This document shows, piece by piece, positions 22,205 to 35,220 of a stretch of 64,000 bases of DNA. Both the position numbers and the translations under genes were made by a program. The notes under the pieces are model-generated. The model searched no databases and was not told the DNA's origin. It was given only the letters and a program-made list of their open reading frames with translations. Source of the DNA: Odobenus rosmarus divergens (taxonomy: Eukaryota > Chordata > Mammalia > Carnivora > Odobenidae). Within the stretch, counting starts at the first letter, position 1. Each line of letters opens with the position of its first letter. Where the stretch lies: positions 2,050,222 to 2,114,221 of the forward strand of contig NW_004450460.1 of assembly GCF_000321225.1 (NCBI RefSeq), in the 5' to 3' direction.

Positions 22205-22335
22205 AGACCGGGATCAGTCCTGGCTCTGGCCCTCGAGATGCCCCCAGCAAGCCCCTCCCTCTCTGTGCCTTGGTGTCCTCATAGGTCAGGTGGAGCATGA
22301 TACCGTCCCTGATGCACTTGAGGCAAGGCGGGAAG
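22205..22335 (+). mobile_element. MIR SINE fragment
   Basis: CCCTCTCTGTGCCTTGGTGTCC TCATAGGTCA pattern in the MIR core and 3' half, preceded by a diverged 'TCCTGGCTCTGGCCCT' segment. Old copy. Confidence 0.6.
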
Positions 22336-23529
22336 AGTCACAGAGGTGAGAGCAACAGGTACTTTCTATGTTCGCGGCGGATCTGGAGGCCCCGTGAAGA
22401 CCGTTTCAGGCCAGGTCCTCTCGTGGGTGTGTCTCCGTGACAGGGGTGCCTGGAAACAGTGGCACACAGTTTAGGACAACGCTGAGGCTCAAGGAGGCAG
22501 TGAGTTAGCTCTGCTGAGAAGCAGACCTTCCCCAAACCTCGCTGCTCGCACTTCTGTGGGGGCGGCCAAGCAGGCTGCCTGGTATGAGTGGGGGCTGGGT
22601 GGTCTCGGATGGCCTCACTCACGGGTCAGGCCCTCGGCTGGTGGCTGGGGCCTCTCCAGCCGGCTAGCTGAGGCGGTTCACACGGTGGTGGCCCCAGAGT
22701 TCCCAGCCATAAGAGAGGACGGCCCAGCGCTCAAGTGCTTCCATGCTCCTGACCCGGTGGCCGTGGCAAGTCACGTGGCGGAGGGGCCTACGGTGGTGGG
22801 GGGAGGGGCGGTGGCTGCAGGTGTGAAGGAGCCTACTCCCTTCCCCGGGCCCTCCATCCACGCGCCCCCTCCACCACCACGTCTGCGCGGGGCCCCTGGT
22901 CAGTCCTCCTGATAGAAAACCCCATCTGGACCTGGACACTCCACTAAAGTCATCGGGGAGCCACAGACGAGGAGTCCAGGAAGGAAAGACAGAAAGACAA
23001 ACACGCACCCTCGCAGGCTTCGATAATAGACGGTCCTCCTGCTGGCTCAGTATCACTTTACGGTATCACCTTTCGGCACGTAACCACTTACTGGGGTGGG
23101 GCGGAGAGCCCTCCAGCTCTGCCAGGTGACGGCCCTAAATCCTCCGGGGCCGGCAGCCGTCCTCCCGCCTGCGTGGGGCTCTGCAGAATGGCATGACGCT
23201 GGCCGCCAGGGTCCCTGGCCTGACGCAGGGGCCCATCGGGGACTGGGGACGGGGGCTACGGCCCTCCGAGTGGGGAAGGTAGAGAAAGAAGGAGAAAGGC
23301 CAGGATGCCCTGCGGCGCCCCCCCCGCACCTCAACCCGGCACCCCGTTTGCAGGCCCTCAAGGAGAAGGGCAGAGGAACCTGGTGGGGCCTGCCTGTGGC
23401 TTCAGCTCAGAGCCAGCCTCCTGCTCTGTCTGCTGCTTGTGTTCTTCCCCTCTCCCTCCATCAGAATGGGGGTACGGGTCACCTGCCCCACATGGAGGGG
23501 GCCTGTAGGGTCAAGTTTCGGTCTCAGCA

Positions 23530-23650
23530 CAGAGCTGTGTTAGCTTGCCCTGCCGCTCTGCAGCCGTGTGGTCTTGAACAAGACCCTTAAAGGTCTGGGC
23601 CTCAGTGTTCTCAGCTATGAAGTGGGGGCACGGTGGTCTCTGTCGCAGGG
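23530..23650 (+). mobile_element. MIR SINE fragment
   Basis: CAGCCGTGTGGTCTTGAACAA, then GGGCCTCAGTGTTCTCAGC and ATGAAGTGGGGGCA, follow the MIR order. Confidence 0.7.
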
Positions 23651-26229
23651 AGCAGACACCTGGCCCGGTAATGTGGACCAGGTCGCAAGGGCAGCACGCC
23701 AGCGCTCAGAAACAGGCGGTCCGCCGAGAACCACTGCACCAGCCGGATGTTCCCTGCCGCTCCGGCTGCTCACGCAGGGCGAGCCACGCAGTTGAGCGTG
23801 CCATTTGCCGAAGACCCTCCCATGAGTCTCCTAAATGCACAGCTTGAGCCGGGGCTAGAGCTGCTTGTGCCCCCATTTCTGCCCTGGGGAGCCTTGGTCG
23901 GGGCAGGACGGTCAGAATTTGTGAGACAGACAGGAGCGCGGTGCCTGGATGGAAGGCCGCCGCTGGGGGACATGGTGTTCTGCCCTTTCTGGAGCTTTGG
24001 TGGGCAGGCGGCCGCAGGCCGGGCTGGGGAGAAGTGCTCCCCGGCCCTGCACGTGGCCTCGGCTCCTTGGCGCAGTGGTTGGGGGGACGGCGGTGCGGCC
24101 CACCTTTTGTGTCAGAAGAATGGCTTTTGCAGCAGAGACGCCCCGCTGTTTGTCTGCTGGGGGTCCCTGACCTTCTCCCTGTGGTTGAGGAGGCAGCTTA
24201 GCTAGAGGGTGCCCGAGTTCAAAGGGCTGGCCCCCCAGAACCCCAGTCCTGCTTGCCTTCACCCCCTTCCTGGACAAGCCCACCACGCCAGGTCGAGCGT
24301 CCCCATCCTTGCTCCAGTGCCCAGAGCCCCCAGCTGCGGACCCCACGGCCAACTGCTCGCTTCCAGCTGAGGGGGACCTAGGGAAGGCAGGGTTTGCTGG
24401 ACCTTCCAAAACCTGCCAGCCTGGGCAAATGCCGCCCCCCCCCCCCGCCCAAAGTGCAGGTCACCTGCCTGGTTAATCATCCGGGGGCCCTGCAGGTCAA
24501 GGAAAGGCGGGAGGCCAACTCCCTGCTTCTCAGATTCTGCTGAACTAACTGAAACCCTAACCTTCGGGCTTCCCCACTAATTTGTGATAAGGCCTCGCCA
24601 AGAAAAACAGCAGGCCAAAGACCCCTGATTTCTTCACGAATTCCAGAGCGCTTGGTTCATTCCGGCAGGGAAGGGGCCCGAGGCGGCCGTGGGTGCAGGG
24701 CTGGGGACAGCCTCGCAGGGGCCTGCTAAGGAGGACCACCTGCCCGCTCCAGGAAGATTGCTTCCAGCTGGCCTGGGCAGCAGAGGCCGAGGGTGGGTCC
24801 CGGGCGGTGGCTCAGGCCAGGCTGTGACAGCTCATGTGACGTGTGTGCAGACGTGGCCAGCTTGGGTGGGGTTCGCGTGGAGGCTCATGCACCCAGGCTC
24901 CTGGCCTGACGACCCCGGGGTCCCCAGATGGATTTGGGAGGTCTGCCAGTGCCCTCAAATCGGTGCGGGGGGGGGAGGGGAGGGAAGCAGCGCATTTGAG
25001 CGAGAGGGTCTTCCGGGAGGCAAGCCTCAGGCCGGCGGCAGGTTTTCCAAGGGTGCAGACATGACACAGGGGCCGTTGTTGCTCTCTAAGAGCTGGGGAA
25101 ACTGAGGCCCAGTGTGGAGGAGTGATCCCCTCCAGGTCCCGGATCTCCCCACCCCTGCCCACTGTGGCATGTGGGACAGGACAGCGGCCAGGAGCCCAGA
25201 GGGGCTCAGGGTGTGGCACCGCAGTGACAAGCCAGTGAGCAAGGCTGCAGAGATGGGCAAGGCCCTTTCCCGGCCAGGACGAACATTATTGGGTATTTCT
25301 TCCCCAAATCTCACACTTCTGTCTTGGCCTGAATATGAAGGGACTTCAGTGTGAGGAGGAGTGGGGATCTTGAGGTACCGATGTACCTGCCGTCCGCTGA
25401 ATGTATCGTCCCCCCACTCGGCGGGCAGCCATCCCCAGGCGGGGCAGAGGGCCCGATCCGCCCTTCCAGAGGCTTGGCAAGAACACCCAGGCCCCTCCCA
25501 GCAGCTCATTAGAGAGAAGGAGAACCTGCCCACCCCTGTGCACTGGGCTTCCCTCACTGCGCCCAGGCTGGAGGTCCCCGGGGGGGGGGGGGGCGGAGGA
25601 CTTTTGAGCTGCTGGGTTGTAGCTCAGGCTCTGCGGGGGGCAGACACACCAGGGCCCAAATCCCAGCGTGCCGAGACTGGGGGGCAGCTCACAGCATCTC
25701 CAAGATCCCTCGTCCTGTCTGTAAAGCGGAGATGATAAAGGGCAGGGCCCTAGAGAAAGCAGGCAGCACTGTGGGATTATCCATGTGGGGGCGGGGTGTC
25801 GGGAATGAGAGCTCAGAGCCAGTGTCCTTGCAGAACGGCCTGGACTCAGAGGATGGGGGCGGGGAGGCATCCCACAGCCCTGGAGAGTGAATGTTGCACG
25901 AACAGCTCAGCTGAGGGGAGGAGCACAGACCAGAGATGGGGGTTCACAGCTGGCCCCGGGGGGCTCCACGGCAGGGAGACCCACAGTGGGAGCCAGCGGG
26001 GAAGGGCTGTGTGGTCTGGCGGGTGAACGGACAGTGCCTGTGGGAAATGTGTCTCACTGCACGCGTGCTGTGAAGGGGCCAGAGACTGCAATCCTTGTAG
26101 GGCATTGCTGTGGGGTCGCAGGGGCACCCCACATTCCCTGGGACTCCTGCCCCGGTCATGCTCCAGCCGAGGTGCACATGGCTGTCTTCCACTCCCCTCC
26201 CACCTCCTGCCTTCCCCATGGCCCCTCAG
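23651..26229. other. Intron sequence; C12 and G14 runs and two MIR remnants
   Basis: C12 at 24435-24446 and G14 at 25580-25593. MIR remnants lie near 25090-25150 (minus; GGGGAAACTGAGGCCCAG) and 25620-25760 (plus; CCTGTCTGTAAAGCGGAGATG). No gene recognised. Confidence 0.55.
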
Positions 26230-26400
26230 TGCGCCCAGGTGCTCTGGCCTTCTTCTTCCTCAACCTCTTCCAGCGCAGGCCTGCCCCAGGGCCTTTGCAC
26301 ATGTTCTCTCCAGGTCTCAGGATGGTGCTGCCTTCCCTCCCAGCCTCTCCTGTCCCCTCATCTCCTGCCTCCCACTTTGACTCTGACGGTGGACCCTCAC
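26230..26400 (+). mobile_element. L2 LINE fragment, sense
   Basis: CCCCAGGGCCTTTGCACATG, a TTCTCTCCAGG-type continuation and a CCT-rich tail match the familiar L2 coding-strand 3' region. Confidence 0.65.
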
Positions 26401-26769
26401 AGCCTTTCCCATGCCCAGCAGGGCATGGTGCCTCCTCCAGCCTCTGAGGCCGGGGCGGGGACTCTTGTTCCTGCTCACCAGGGTCCAGGCCGCCTCCTCC
26501 GAGAGATTCTCAAACCACCCTGAGGCTGCCCATCCTCAGAGCCAGGCCTTGGGAAGGGCCAGAGCAGGGGATGGGGGCCCAGGACTAGGCAGGACCCATG
26601 GCATCCTCCCAGAGGCTGGTCCAGGGAAGAGAGATGGCCAGTCTGGTCCCTGAGGGCTCAGGCTGGGGAGGAGCATCCAGGAGGGCCCTGGGGGGACAGA
26701 GTGTCCGCCTGCCCTTGGCAGCCCCTCGCCACCCCCAGAGGGCCAGCCTCTGCGGATGCTGTTGAACCG

Positions 26770-27010
26770 CCAGAAACTTAATCTATTATTACACAGAAAC
26801 TTCTGCGAAGTCAGGGGTTTGAACTCCCCAGAAGTGTTTGCCTGATTTGGGGCCGATAGCGGGGTGATTAATGCTGGCGATAAGGTGTTGATTGGTTCTG
26901 GGAGCCGCTGCAGACACGGGCTGCCGTGCAGGCGGGCTGGCGACCGCGCTCACCCAACAATAGCCCGTTGATCCTGCGCCCCACCCGCCCCGGACGATCA
27001 GAGGGTGCAC
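26770..27010. other. AT-rich island next to a CpG cluster, candidate conserved regulatory element
   Basis: The 26770-26900 part holds GGTGATTAATGCTGG, GATAAG at 26879-26884 and ATTGG at 26891-26895. The next 110 bases are CpG-rich. No transposon signature was recognised in it. A MIR-like tail (ACCCGTAAAATGGGAG) follows at about 27145. Confidence 0.35.
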
Positions 27011-27739
27011 GCGGCGGGCCAGAACCCAGGAGCCCCTTCTCTTCGGGGAGGAGGCCCAGGGACCCTGTGTGCTCCTCCTCCCTCGGGCCCCCCCAAGGGG
27101 TGGAGCCACACTGCGGATGACAAGATCCCCCTGTCTCAGTAGTTGTACCCGTAAAATGGGAGAATAATTTCCCCCCTCCCCTGTGGGGCTGCCAGCCCAC
27201 AAAATTAGACCAAGTAGTGAAGCCCCTGAGAGAGACGTGTGTGCTTTATTCCCAAAATACAAACACAGAACACCTGCTATAGTTATGGGGCAGGATTGAC
27301 ACAAACTGACCCAAAGCTGGCCCATACCGGAGGGGCCGACACCCCAAAGCGGGACAGTCCCCAGAGACCTAAGAAATGCATTTAGCTCTTCGCTACTCAT
27401 GGATAAGCAGACAGGGCCGGCGCACGGAAGGGGCCTGTCTTGAATTGGGTCAGGGGACGTTGTGCAGGGAGGGTCATGGCACTGGGGCCAGGAACGCTCT
27501 GGACGGGGGCGGGGGGGCGCGCCCAGCAGGAGGCTGATGGGGCCGGGACTCTGGGAGTCTCACGGGGACGCTGGCTTTCACTCTGAGTGGGCATGACCCG
27601 GTCGCACGGCTGCAGAGCCAAGGACGGACCAGCGAGGGGCCGCGGCGGGCCTGGGAGAGGCCAGGGTGTGCAGGCCAGAGGGGACGGTGGCTGGGCCAGG
27701 CAGGGGGATGGGAACTGGTGGACTCTGGAGCTTCCTGGA

Positions 27740-28010
27740 GCTGCTGAAACAAAGGAGCACAGGCCTGGGGGCTTTAAACGGCACAGATTTATTACCTGGC
27801 ACTTTTGGAGATCATAAGCCCAAAGCAGGTCCCACGGGACTAAGAGCAAGGTACCAGCAGGGCCGGGCTCCTTTCTGGGGGCTCCAGGGGGAGTCCATTC
27901 CTTGCCTTCCCGGCTTCTGGAGACGCCCTCGTTCCCCGGCTCATGGCCCCTTCCTCACAGCACTCAGACCTTTGTTCCTACCTCCCTCTTTCCCTGGAAG
28001 GAACTCGGGG
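27740..28010 (-). mobile_element. MLT1-type LTR (ERVL-MaLR), antisense
   Basis: GCTGCTGAAACAAAGGAGCAC, ACAGATTTATTACCTGGCAC, GGAGATCATAAGCCCAAAG, CTAAGAGCAAGGTACCAGC and CTCATGGCCCCTTCCTCAC keep the order of an inverted MLT1 LTR. Confidence 0.75.
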
Positions 28011-29929
28011 TGCTCGGGAGGAGCCAGGAGGCAGGCAGTGTGGCCAGCGGGGCCTGGGAGGCCCCAGCAGAGAGGTCGACTTTGCTCCCGGGTAGTAAGT
28101 GCTGAGAGGAGGCTGGGACAGCTGCGGCCTCCCTGCTCCTGCCCTCATGCCCCGTGGAGGCAGGTGAGGGCTGGGACTACGGGGGTGTGGCCACGGTGCC
28201 TCGAGCGGGCAGAGGCGGCGAGGGAAAGGGGGCCAGGCCCAGGAGGCCGTGGACAGGAACTGGGCTGGGCTGTTGGCCAGATGGACCAGAAGTTGCCATG
28301 GTGGGCCCGGCCGCAGAGACCAGAACCCGGGCCAGGCGTCTTGTGGCTCAGGAAACTCAGCCTCACTCACACGGAAGGGCGGAGGCCTTGTGGCCTTGTG
28401 TTGTGAGCACCTGCCGGCTAGAAGCAGAACCGAATGAAGATCCCGGGCCTGGCGGAGAGGAAGGGGGGTGGGCCGGGGAGCCATCCCACCACCGCCTGGA
28501 CCCCCCCGCCGGAGAGGAGCCTCGGCCCCTGTGCGAGGCCCAGCCCCACGGATGGGGGGACGGAGGGGGGGCTCCCCAGCAAGAGAGCGGCTGAACTCCC
28601 CAAGGCCGGGCTTGGTCCTGCGGGATGTCACCACCCATGCTCCCCAGTGTTGCCCAGGGAGGACAATACCGAATGCCCCCGTCCCACGGTCGGAATGCCC
28701 GGCCCCCGGGGAATTCAGGCTCTTGTGAGCCCAGCACATTCCAGCCGCGCGCGCGTGTCAGTAGGAGAGTCCCCGGAAAGGGAGCCAAGGCGGCCCACCA
28801 CCACGCCCACTGCGGTGCTGAGCACGGGGCGTGAGGACCTCCGGCAAGGCCGTGTCCCCTGGTAGGATGGGGCCTTACCCTCCCTCGTCCTGTGTCCCAT
28901 TCTCAGCTGCAGGCAAGCCCTCAACAACCCTGCCCCAAACAAGACCTCACCAAGGCCCATGCAGCCCGGCTGCCAGGAGGTGCTACAGTCCTGGGGCTCA
29001 GGGTCCTGGGGTCACCCCGGGCGGTGCACAGAGCAGGGCTGCGGGCCAGCCCAGGTGAAGGAACGTGTCTGCAGCAAGCTAGGGTAGGGCTAGCCTCTGA
29101 GCCTGGGCACCCGACTATGGCACCATCTCAGAAGCTTCTAGAAGCTCTTCCCTTGGGCCTCTTCTGCCCTCCTCCCAGCCCCTCGTCCTCTGATTGAAAA
29201 GCAGTTTTGTGGGGGGACTCACTCTGCCAAAGTAGGTCCCGGGCCGCTATGGCAACCTCTCTCAGATGTCACCACCGGGACAGCAGTTTGCCCGGGAGAC
29301 CAGCCTCCAGCACCTTCCCCTCAGCCGTCCGGGTGGCCCCGGGTGTGTGTGCACGTGTGTGCAGGCAAGCAGGGAATGCTCCCTGCCTCTGGGCAGTGGC
29401 GAGGCCCCACTGCAGCAGCACAGCCCTGGCTCAGGGAGCCTCCCCGCTGGAAGAGCACGGGCAGGGGCGGCGTCAAGGGGGCCGCAGTGGGGAGGTGACT
29501 TGGGGCGCTGCCCCTGAGGCTTGCCACATCGTGGCCTCTGGTGTTCTTCTTCCCCCGGCAGGGGAATGGAAGACCAGGCTTAGGGTCCAGATCTTTGTCC
29601 TTTAGGGTCTCGGGATTAGGGCGAGCCAAGAGTCTGGGACGCGTTCGCCCTGGAGACATCTGGCGACGGCCAGCAATGTTCTGGAAGCTGGGCTGCAGCT
29701 GGGCAGAGCTGCCCCCAGCAGGGCCCTCGGCCCCTTCTGCTGCTGGGGAGGGTGGCGGCTCCCGGGTCCTGCCTCACAGGCGGGGGGCTGGGGGTAGCTC
29801 ACGGCCGGGTCTCTCCGCAGCCATCACCCTGGCACCCCCGGATATCCAAACCCGGGCCTGCTCAGCTCCATCTGACCAGGGAGCAAACGGCCCCACAAGG
29901 ACACCACTCGTACCCAGAGCTGCCCCCCT
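28011..29929. other. Intron sequence without a gene, up to assembly gap
   Basis: Very GC-rich sequence with no recognisable transposon or exon; it runs into the gap. Confidence 0.5.
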
Positions 29930-30881
29930 NNNNNNNNNNNNNNNNNNNNNNNNNNNNNNNNNNNNNNNNNNNNNNNNNNNNNNNNNNNNNNNNNNNNNNN
30001 NNNNNNNNNNNNNNNNNNNNNNNNNNNNNNNNNNNNNNNNNNNNNNNNNNNNNNNNNNNNNNNNNNNNNNNNNNNNNNNNNNNNNNNNNNNNNNNNNNNN
30101 NNNNNNNNNNNNNNNNNNNNNNNNNNNNNNNNNNNNNNNNNNNNNNNNNNNNNNNNNNNNNNNNNNNNNNNNNNNNNNNNNNNNNNNNNNNNNNNNNNNN
30201 NNNNNNNNNNNNNNNNNNNNNNNNNNNNNNNNNNNNNNNNNNNNNNNNNNNNNNNNNNNNNNNNNNNNNNNNNNNNNNNNNNNNNNNNNNNNNNNNNNNN
30301 NNNNNNNNNNNNNNNNNNNNNNNNNNNNNNNNNNNNNNNNNNNNNNNNNNNNNNNNNNNNNNNNNNNNNNNNNNNNNNNNNNNNNNNNNNNNNNNNNNNN
30401 NNNNNNNNNNNNNNNNNNNNNNNNNNNNNNNNNNNNNNNNNNNNNNNNNNNNNNNNNNNNNNNNNNNNNNNNNNNNNNNNNNNNNNNNNNNNNNNNNNNN
30501 NNNNNNNNNNNNNNNNNNNNNNNNNNNNNNNNNNNNNNNNNNNNNNNNNNNNNNNNNNNNNNNNNNNNNNNNNNNNNNNNNNNNNNNNNNNNNNNNNNNN
30601 NNNNNNNNNNNNNNNNNNNNNNNNNNNNNNNNNNNNNNNNNNNNNNNNNNNNNNNNNNNNNNNNNNNNNNNNNNNNNNNNNNNNNNNNNNNNNNNNNNNN
30701 NNNNNNNNNNNNNNNNNNNNNNNNNNNNNNNNNNNNNNNNNNNNNNNNNNNNNNNNNNNNNNNNNNNNNNNNNNNNNNNNNNNNNNNNNNNNNNNNNNNN
30801 NNNNNNNNNNNNNNNNNNNNNNNNNNNNNNNNNNNNNNNNNNNNNNNNNNNNNNNNNNNNNNNNNNNNNNNNNNNNNNNNN
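29930..30881. other. Assembly gap (952 N)
   Basis: Run of 952 undetermined bases inside GC-rich sequence. Open frames that cross it are meaningless. Contents cannot be assessed. Confidence 1.
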
Positions 30882-33599
30882 GGCTGCGGGTGTTCCCGCT
30901 GGGAGCCAGTGACCACCCACAGGCAGCAAGCCAACTGCTGGGCCACAGGCACGTGGGAGGGGGGCTCGGAGGCAGCCACACCTGAGCCCGGCCTCAGGTT
31001 CCTCCTCAGTGAAATGGGAAGCATCAGCAGCAGAGCCCTGCCTGCCCGGCGGTCAGAGTGGGGAGCCCCCCACCCCGCCCCTCCTGGCCCCTGTTCCTTG
31101 TGCCATGCTGGGCTGCTTTCCTCCGAATCCTGTAGGATGCAGCTGGAGGGGATGGGCTCCTGGGCCCTCCCCGGGACGTCCTGAACCGTGGGGTTGGCCT
31201 CACTCCGGACTCCCAGCTCAGCATGGGGCCTCCTGCTCTGGCCCCCTGACCCTCTTGCTCTCCCTCAGCCCCCGTGTATCTGCTCCCCTCCATCCTCCAC
31301 CCAGCGGGCAGATCCAGGCTCTCCACACATGCCCAGGGACTGTGGGTGACCCCCGGTGCAGCGGGCTCATACATTCAGAGGTGTGGGCAGGCTGTGAGGA
31401 CCACACGGGGTAGGGCAGGACCCCCAGCTTGCCAGAAGCACCTCGGGGAAGGAGAGCTGGGAGACCTTGGGGGGCCAGCGGAGAAGGGGGGGCCAGGGAA
31501 GCCCCGCAGGGAGGGGCTGGGATGGGTGCTGCTCTCCCCACCGCCGCTCTGTGGCAGCTCGACTAGCCGGAACCCACGAACCCACCGGGGGCAGAGGGCA
31601 TGGAGCAACAGGACGCAGGAGGGAGACCTCCAGGCCGAGGGGACTGGAGAGACAAGAAGCTCAGACGGGAAGGGACCTGAAGGGGAGAGTCCAGATCCCG
31701 TCCCTGCCCTGAGCCCTGGCCTCCAGAGCTCAGGTTGTCCTCCAGGTTGCTCAGGCCTGATCCCTGGGTCATCCCAGACCTCCCCCCAGTCCAAAGAGTG
31801 CCTCTTCCTGCTGGGGGCCCTGGTCCTGCAGACCCCTGGGGCGCCACCTCCTGCCTCCCCTCACCCCTGTCCCAGGCTGTAGCCCTATCACTCCTTCGGA
31901 CCCCAGGGCCTTGGCACATGCTGTTCCCTCTGCCCTGCCCTGAATGGTTTTCTCAGCAAGCGGGCATGCGCACACACTCCTTCCTGGCTAAGTCCTGTCT
32001 CGTCTTCTGGCCTCATCTGTCGCTTCCCCTGAGACTCCTGCATAGACCAGCACCTCGTGGTCTTCTCCCAGCCTTGACCTCATCTCATAGAGCTTCTGGT
32101 CTCTGGTCACGTGCATCAGGGGGCTCATCTCACGCATGGCTGTCCCTGAGAGTTGGGAGCACAGGTCCCTGGCAGGGGAGGTCCCTGCTCTGGTCCCAGG
32201 GGCTCCGGATATGTGTGTGAGAGGGTGCTGAGTAAGTGTTTGAGGAGCAAATGGATGAAAAATCACACCGGGCGGGTTTCAGAACGGGAAAGCAGCTCAG
32301 TCAGGCCGGAGCCGTGGCGCGGGGTGCACGAGGCAGGGGCGGCCGAGAGGGGCCTGCTGGTCCTGCCCAGGCGTGTGGACTTCGCTCCAGGCGGAGCCCC
32401 GGGAAGCAAAGGGTCACAGCCCTGCCGGCCACCGCGGACTGAGAAGAGGGTGGCCTGGAGTCCAAGGCTGCACAGAGGCTTTGCACGGACGCAGGCGAGG
32501 GGAGCAGGGGCAGGGTGGGTGGGGCAGAGGCAGCTCGGCAGCAGGTTGAGGCCGAGGTCAGGCTGCTAGATGGGGGGACAGCAGTGCTACCCCTGAAGCG
32601 AGGGCCCCAAGAGGAGGAGCAAGCCTCAGAGTTGGGGCTCCCCGGGGAGCCCCAGGTCCCAGCTGAGCATCTCCGGCCAGGCATAGGGAGCTGGCAGTTC
32701 TAGAAGCTACTCTGTGGACAGGGCAGGAACGAGAGTACTCCGCCGGCATGAACTGCGTGTTCTCGGGCAGGCTGCCTCCCCTTCCAGCCTCAGTTTCCCC
32801 CACTGTGAGGTAGGGACCACACTCCCTGTTTGGATCTGGTCGTGTGGTCCCGCATGAACAGTGTGGTGGTCTGAGCTCCTGGGCAGAGCTGTGTCCCCCA
32901 GCCCCGGGCGGGGACCACCGAAAAGGGAAGGCCCTTTGGAGGCACAGCCTGCTGGGGGCGGGCAGGGCATGCTCTCCCTGCGTCCTCCTCCCGGGGTTGT
33001 CCTCGCGTGCATGTCTGCGTCCTGATGTCCTCTTGTGACAAGGACCCTGGTCACACGGGATCAGAGCCACCCCAGTGACCTCATTCTAACTTAATTTTCT
33101 CCCTGAAGGCCCCGTCTCCAAATGTGGTCACCTTCTGAGGCAGGGTGGCATGGATGGATGAGCCCACCCCATTTCTTCAGGGTCCAGAGGACACCAACAG
33201 GCAAGGAGGTGATCTCTCCCCCACGGGCAAGGGGGCCTTTCGGGATGTGGGCGCAGGAGGCCCTGTAAGCTGCCTGGGGCTAGTGCCGGGCGGGGTGGTC
33301 CTGTGCATGCCTGAGATGCCAAAGAGCAGCTCCCTGGCAGGCCCAGCCCTCCTGCCTGCCCTCGGGGCTCCCCCAGTGCCCTGCGTCAGACCACTGTCCT
33401 GGGGCTGCTGGGATTGGGGCAGATCTACATTCCATTCTAGCTCAGTCCCCTCTGCCGGCCGCTGTGTGGGTGGAGGTCCAGAGCCCCCCGCCTGGCCCCC
33501 GCTCTCCCCACATGTCCACCGTGTGGCAGGGGCAGCAGGCCCACCCTAGAACAGGAGCCAGGCGCCGACTCCCGGCCCCATAGACTGGCAAGCTCTGAC
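30882..33599. other. Intron sequence; one L2 and two MIR fragments
   Basis: MIR-like pieces near 30985-31035 (CCTCAGTGAAATGGGAAGC) and 32745-32825 (CAGCCTCAGTTTCCCCCAC); sense L2 near 31905-32075 (CTTGGCACATGCTGTTCCC). No exon recognised. Confidence 0.55.
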
Positions 33600-33760
33600 T
33601 CGCAGGGCAATAAAGTTCTTGTTTTTAAAATCAGTATATTAGCTTAATTTTGTAGATTTCAGAAGTGCTACTTGAAAATAAAAATATCCCAATTACATTT
33701 ATGATCCCAACGTGAATCCATTTGACTCAGTCCTGGTGAAGAACCTGGGTGTAAAATGCC
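33600..33760. other. AT-rich island of unknown origin
   Basis: CAATAAAGTTCTTG, TATATTAGCTTAATTTTG and AAATATCCCAATTACATTT stand out sharply from the GC-rich flanks and match no repeat I know. Could be a conserved element or an old unclassified repeat. Confidence 0.3.
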
Positions 33761-34309
33761 ATGCAGCCCAAGTCCTGACTCGGCCCTACCAGGCCGTGAA
33801 GCACAGCTGGCGGGTCTGAGCTGGAGGGCGCGGGTCACTGGGAAGGCTCCATCGCTCTGCGTCCCCCTCACGGCTACAGGGTCGGAGGGCGGGCCTCAAG
33901 GGGAGTCGGTGGGCATCCGATGTGAGGACTGGCCAGGCCCGTCACACGTCTTTACGAGCAGGGCCTGCTATTGCCGTCGAGACACGTGGGGGCCGGTCGG
34001 GGCGGGCAAAGGGGTTGGCACTCACTCCATCCAGAGGAAGGACATTCTGAGGCCTTCTCGGGGGTCAGGGGAGAGCCACGTTACTCTCCCGTGGCAGGGG
34101 AGAGTGTCCTAGCCTGACCTTGACCAGTGGCCTGTGGTCAGTATGGGAAATGCAACTCAAAACAAAGAAGGTGAGCAAGGAAACCTTCAAACAGCAGGGA
34201 GAGGAGAGGGGTGGAAGGAAGAGGCGGAGGAGTGAGCCCCCCAGGCAGGGGAGGCTGGGGTGTGGGGTGGAGGCCCTCACAGCAGGCTCCTAGGCCAAGC
34301 GGTGGGCAG

Positions 34310-34405
34310 CAGAGTGGTCAAGAGGCCAGGATGATCAGGGAGGGCTCCCTGAGAGGTGCCATTTGCATTGAGCGTGACAAGAGAGGCAGAAGGTCCCCCC
34401 TTCCC
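34310..34405 (-). mobile_element. L2 LINE fragment, antisense
   Basis: GGAGGGCTCCCTGAGAGGTG, CATTTGCATTGAGCGTGAC resembles the inverted L2 3' segment. Low certainty because of divergence. Confidence 0.4.
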
Positions 34406-34650
34406 CCACTTCCAGCCTAAAGGCCAGAGTGTCAGGCCCACCCATGCCCCGTGGATCTGCTTTGGACGTTCCCTAGGTCTCTGCTCATCCTCCCAGGAGC
34501 AGAGACCCAGCTAGAGCTGTGGGATGGTTCTGAAGCCTGGTATCTTTGGAGGCCAGAGGAGGCCAACCTCTGCTCACCCCAGCCCCGCAGGGTCCCCAGG
34601 TCACTGGGAGGCCCTGGGGCTTGGCCTGGAAAGGGCCTATGTGGCCTCCA

Positions 34651-34670
34651 GGTGTGTGTGTGTGGGGGGG
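34651..34670. repeat. Short (TG)n / G-run
   Basis: GTGTGTGTGTGTGG followed by a G-run. Confidence 0.8.
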
Positions 34671-35220
34671 GTCTGATTTTTCCTGGGGGCCCTGGCTTGG
34701 CCAGGGTCCTCTGAGCAGACCACATGCTGGGCGCCAGGCGCACAGACCCTGGAGGGGATGGTCCTCCCCCTGCCCCAGTTTCTGCGCTCCGATCCGCTGA
34801 GTGGGCTGTAACCGGATGCCGGGCCAGCCCTATTGTTGCAGGTGCAGAGCGGGCACCCACGGCCAGGTGGGCGGGCAGAGCCCTGGCTGTCACTCATCAG
34901 CCGGCCCACCGAGCAACCTTCGGCAAGGACTTGCCTGCAGCCTCCACGTCCCTGAGAAGTGGGGCTGACACCGGCCTGCCCTCCTGGGGTGACCGTGGGG
35001 GACAGACCATGGGTGCAGCAGGGCTCCTCCCCAGGCTGGGAGGGGGCGAGCCATGGTGGTGGGAGGTGCCATGAGCCCATCCCACACTTGCAGTTGCCCA
35101 GGCTCTGGGGTGGGGTGGGGGTTTGGCAGGCCCAGTGTCCCCTGAGCTGACGCAGGATTAAGCCCAAGACCTCAGGCTCCGGACAGGGGGCTACTTCCCC
35201 CCTGTTGTCCTGTTGGAGGC

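Noticed and set aside
25580..25593. G14 run as a biologically meaningful element
   Set aside because: Simple homopolymer of a kind prone to sequencing error; no supporting context.
29541..31184. 547-codon open frame (longest in window)
   Set aside because: Most of it is the run of N; the real flanks show no family resemblance.
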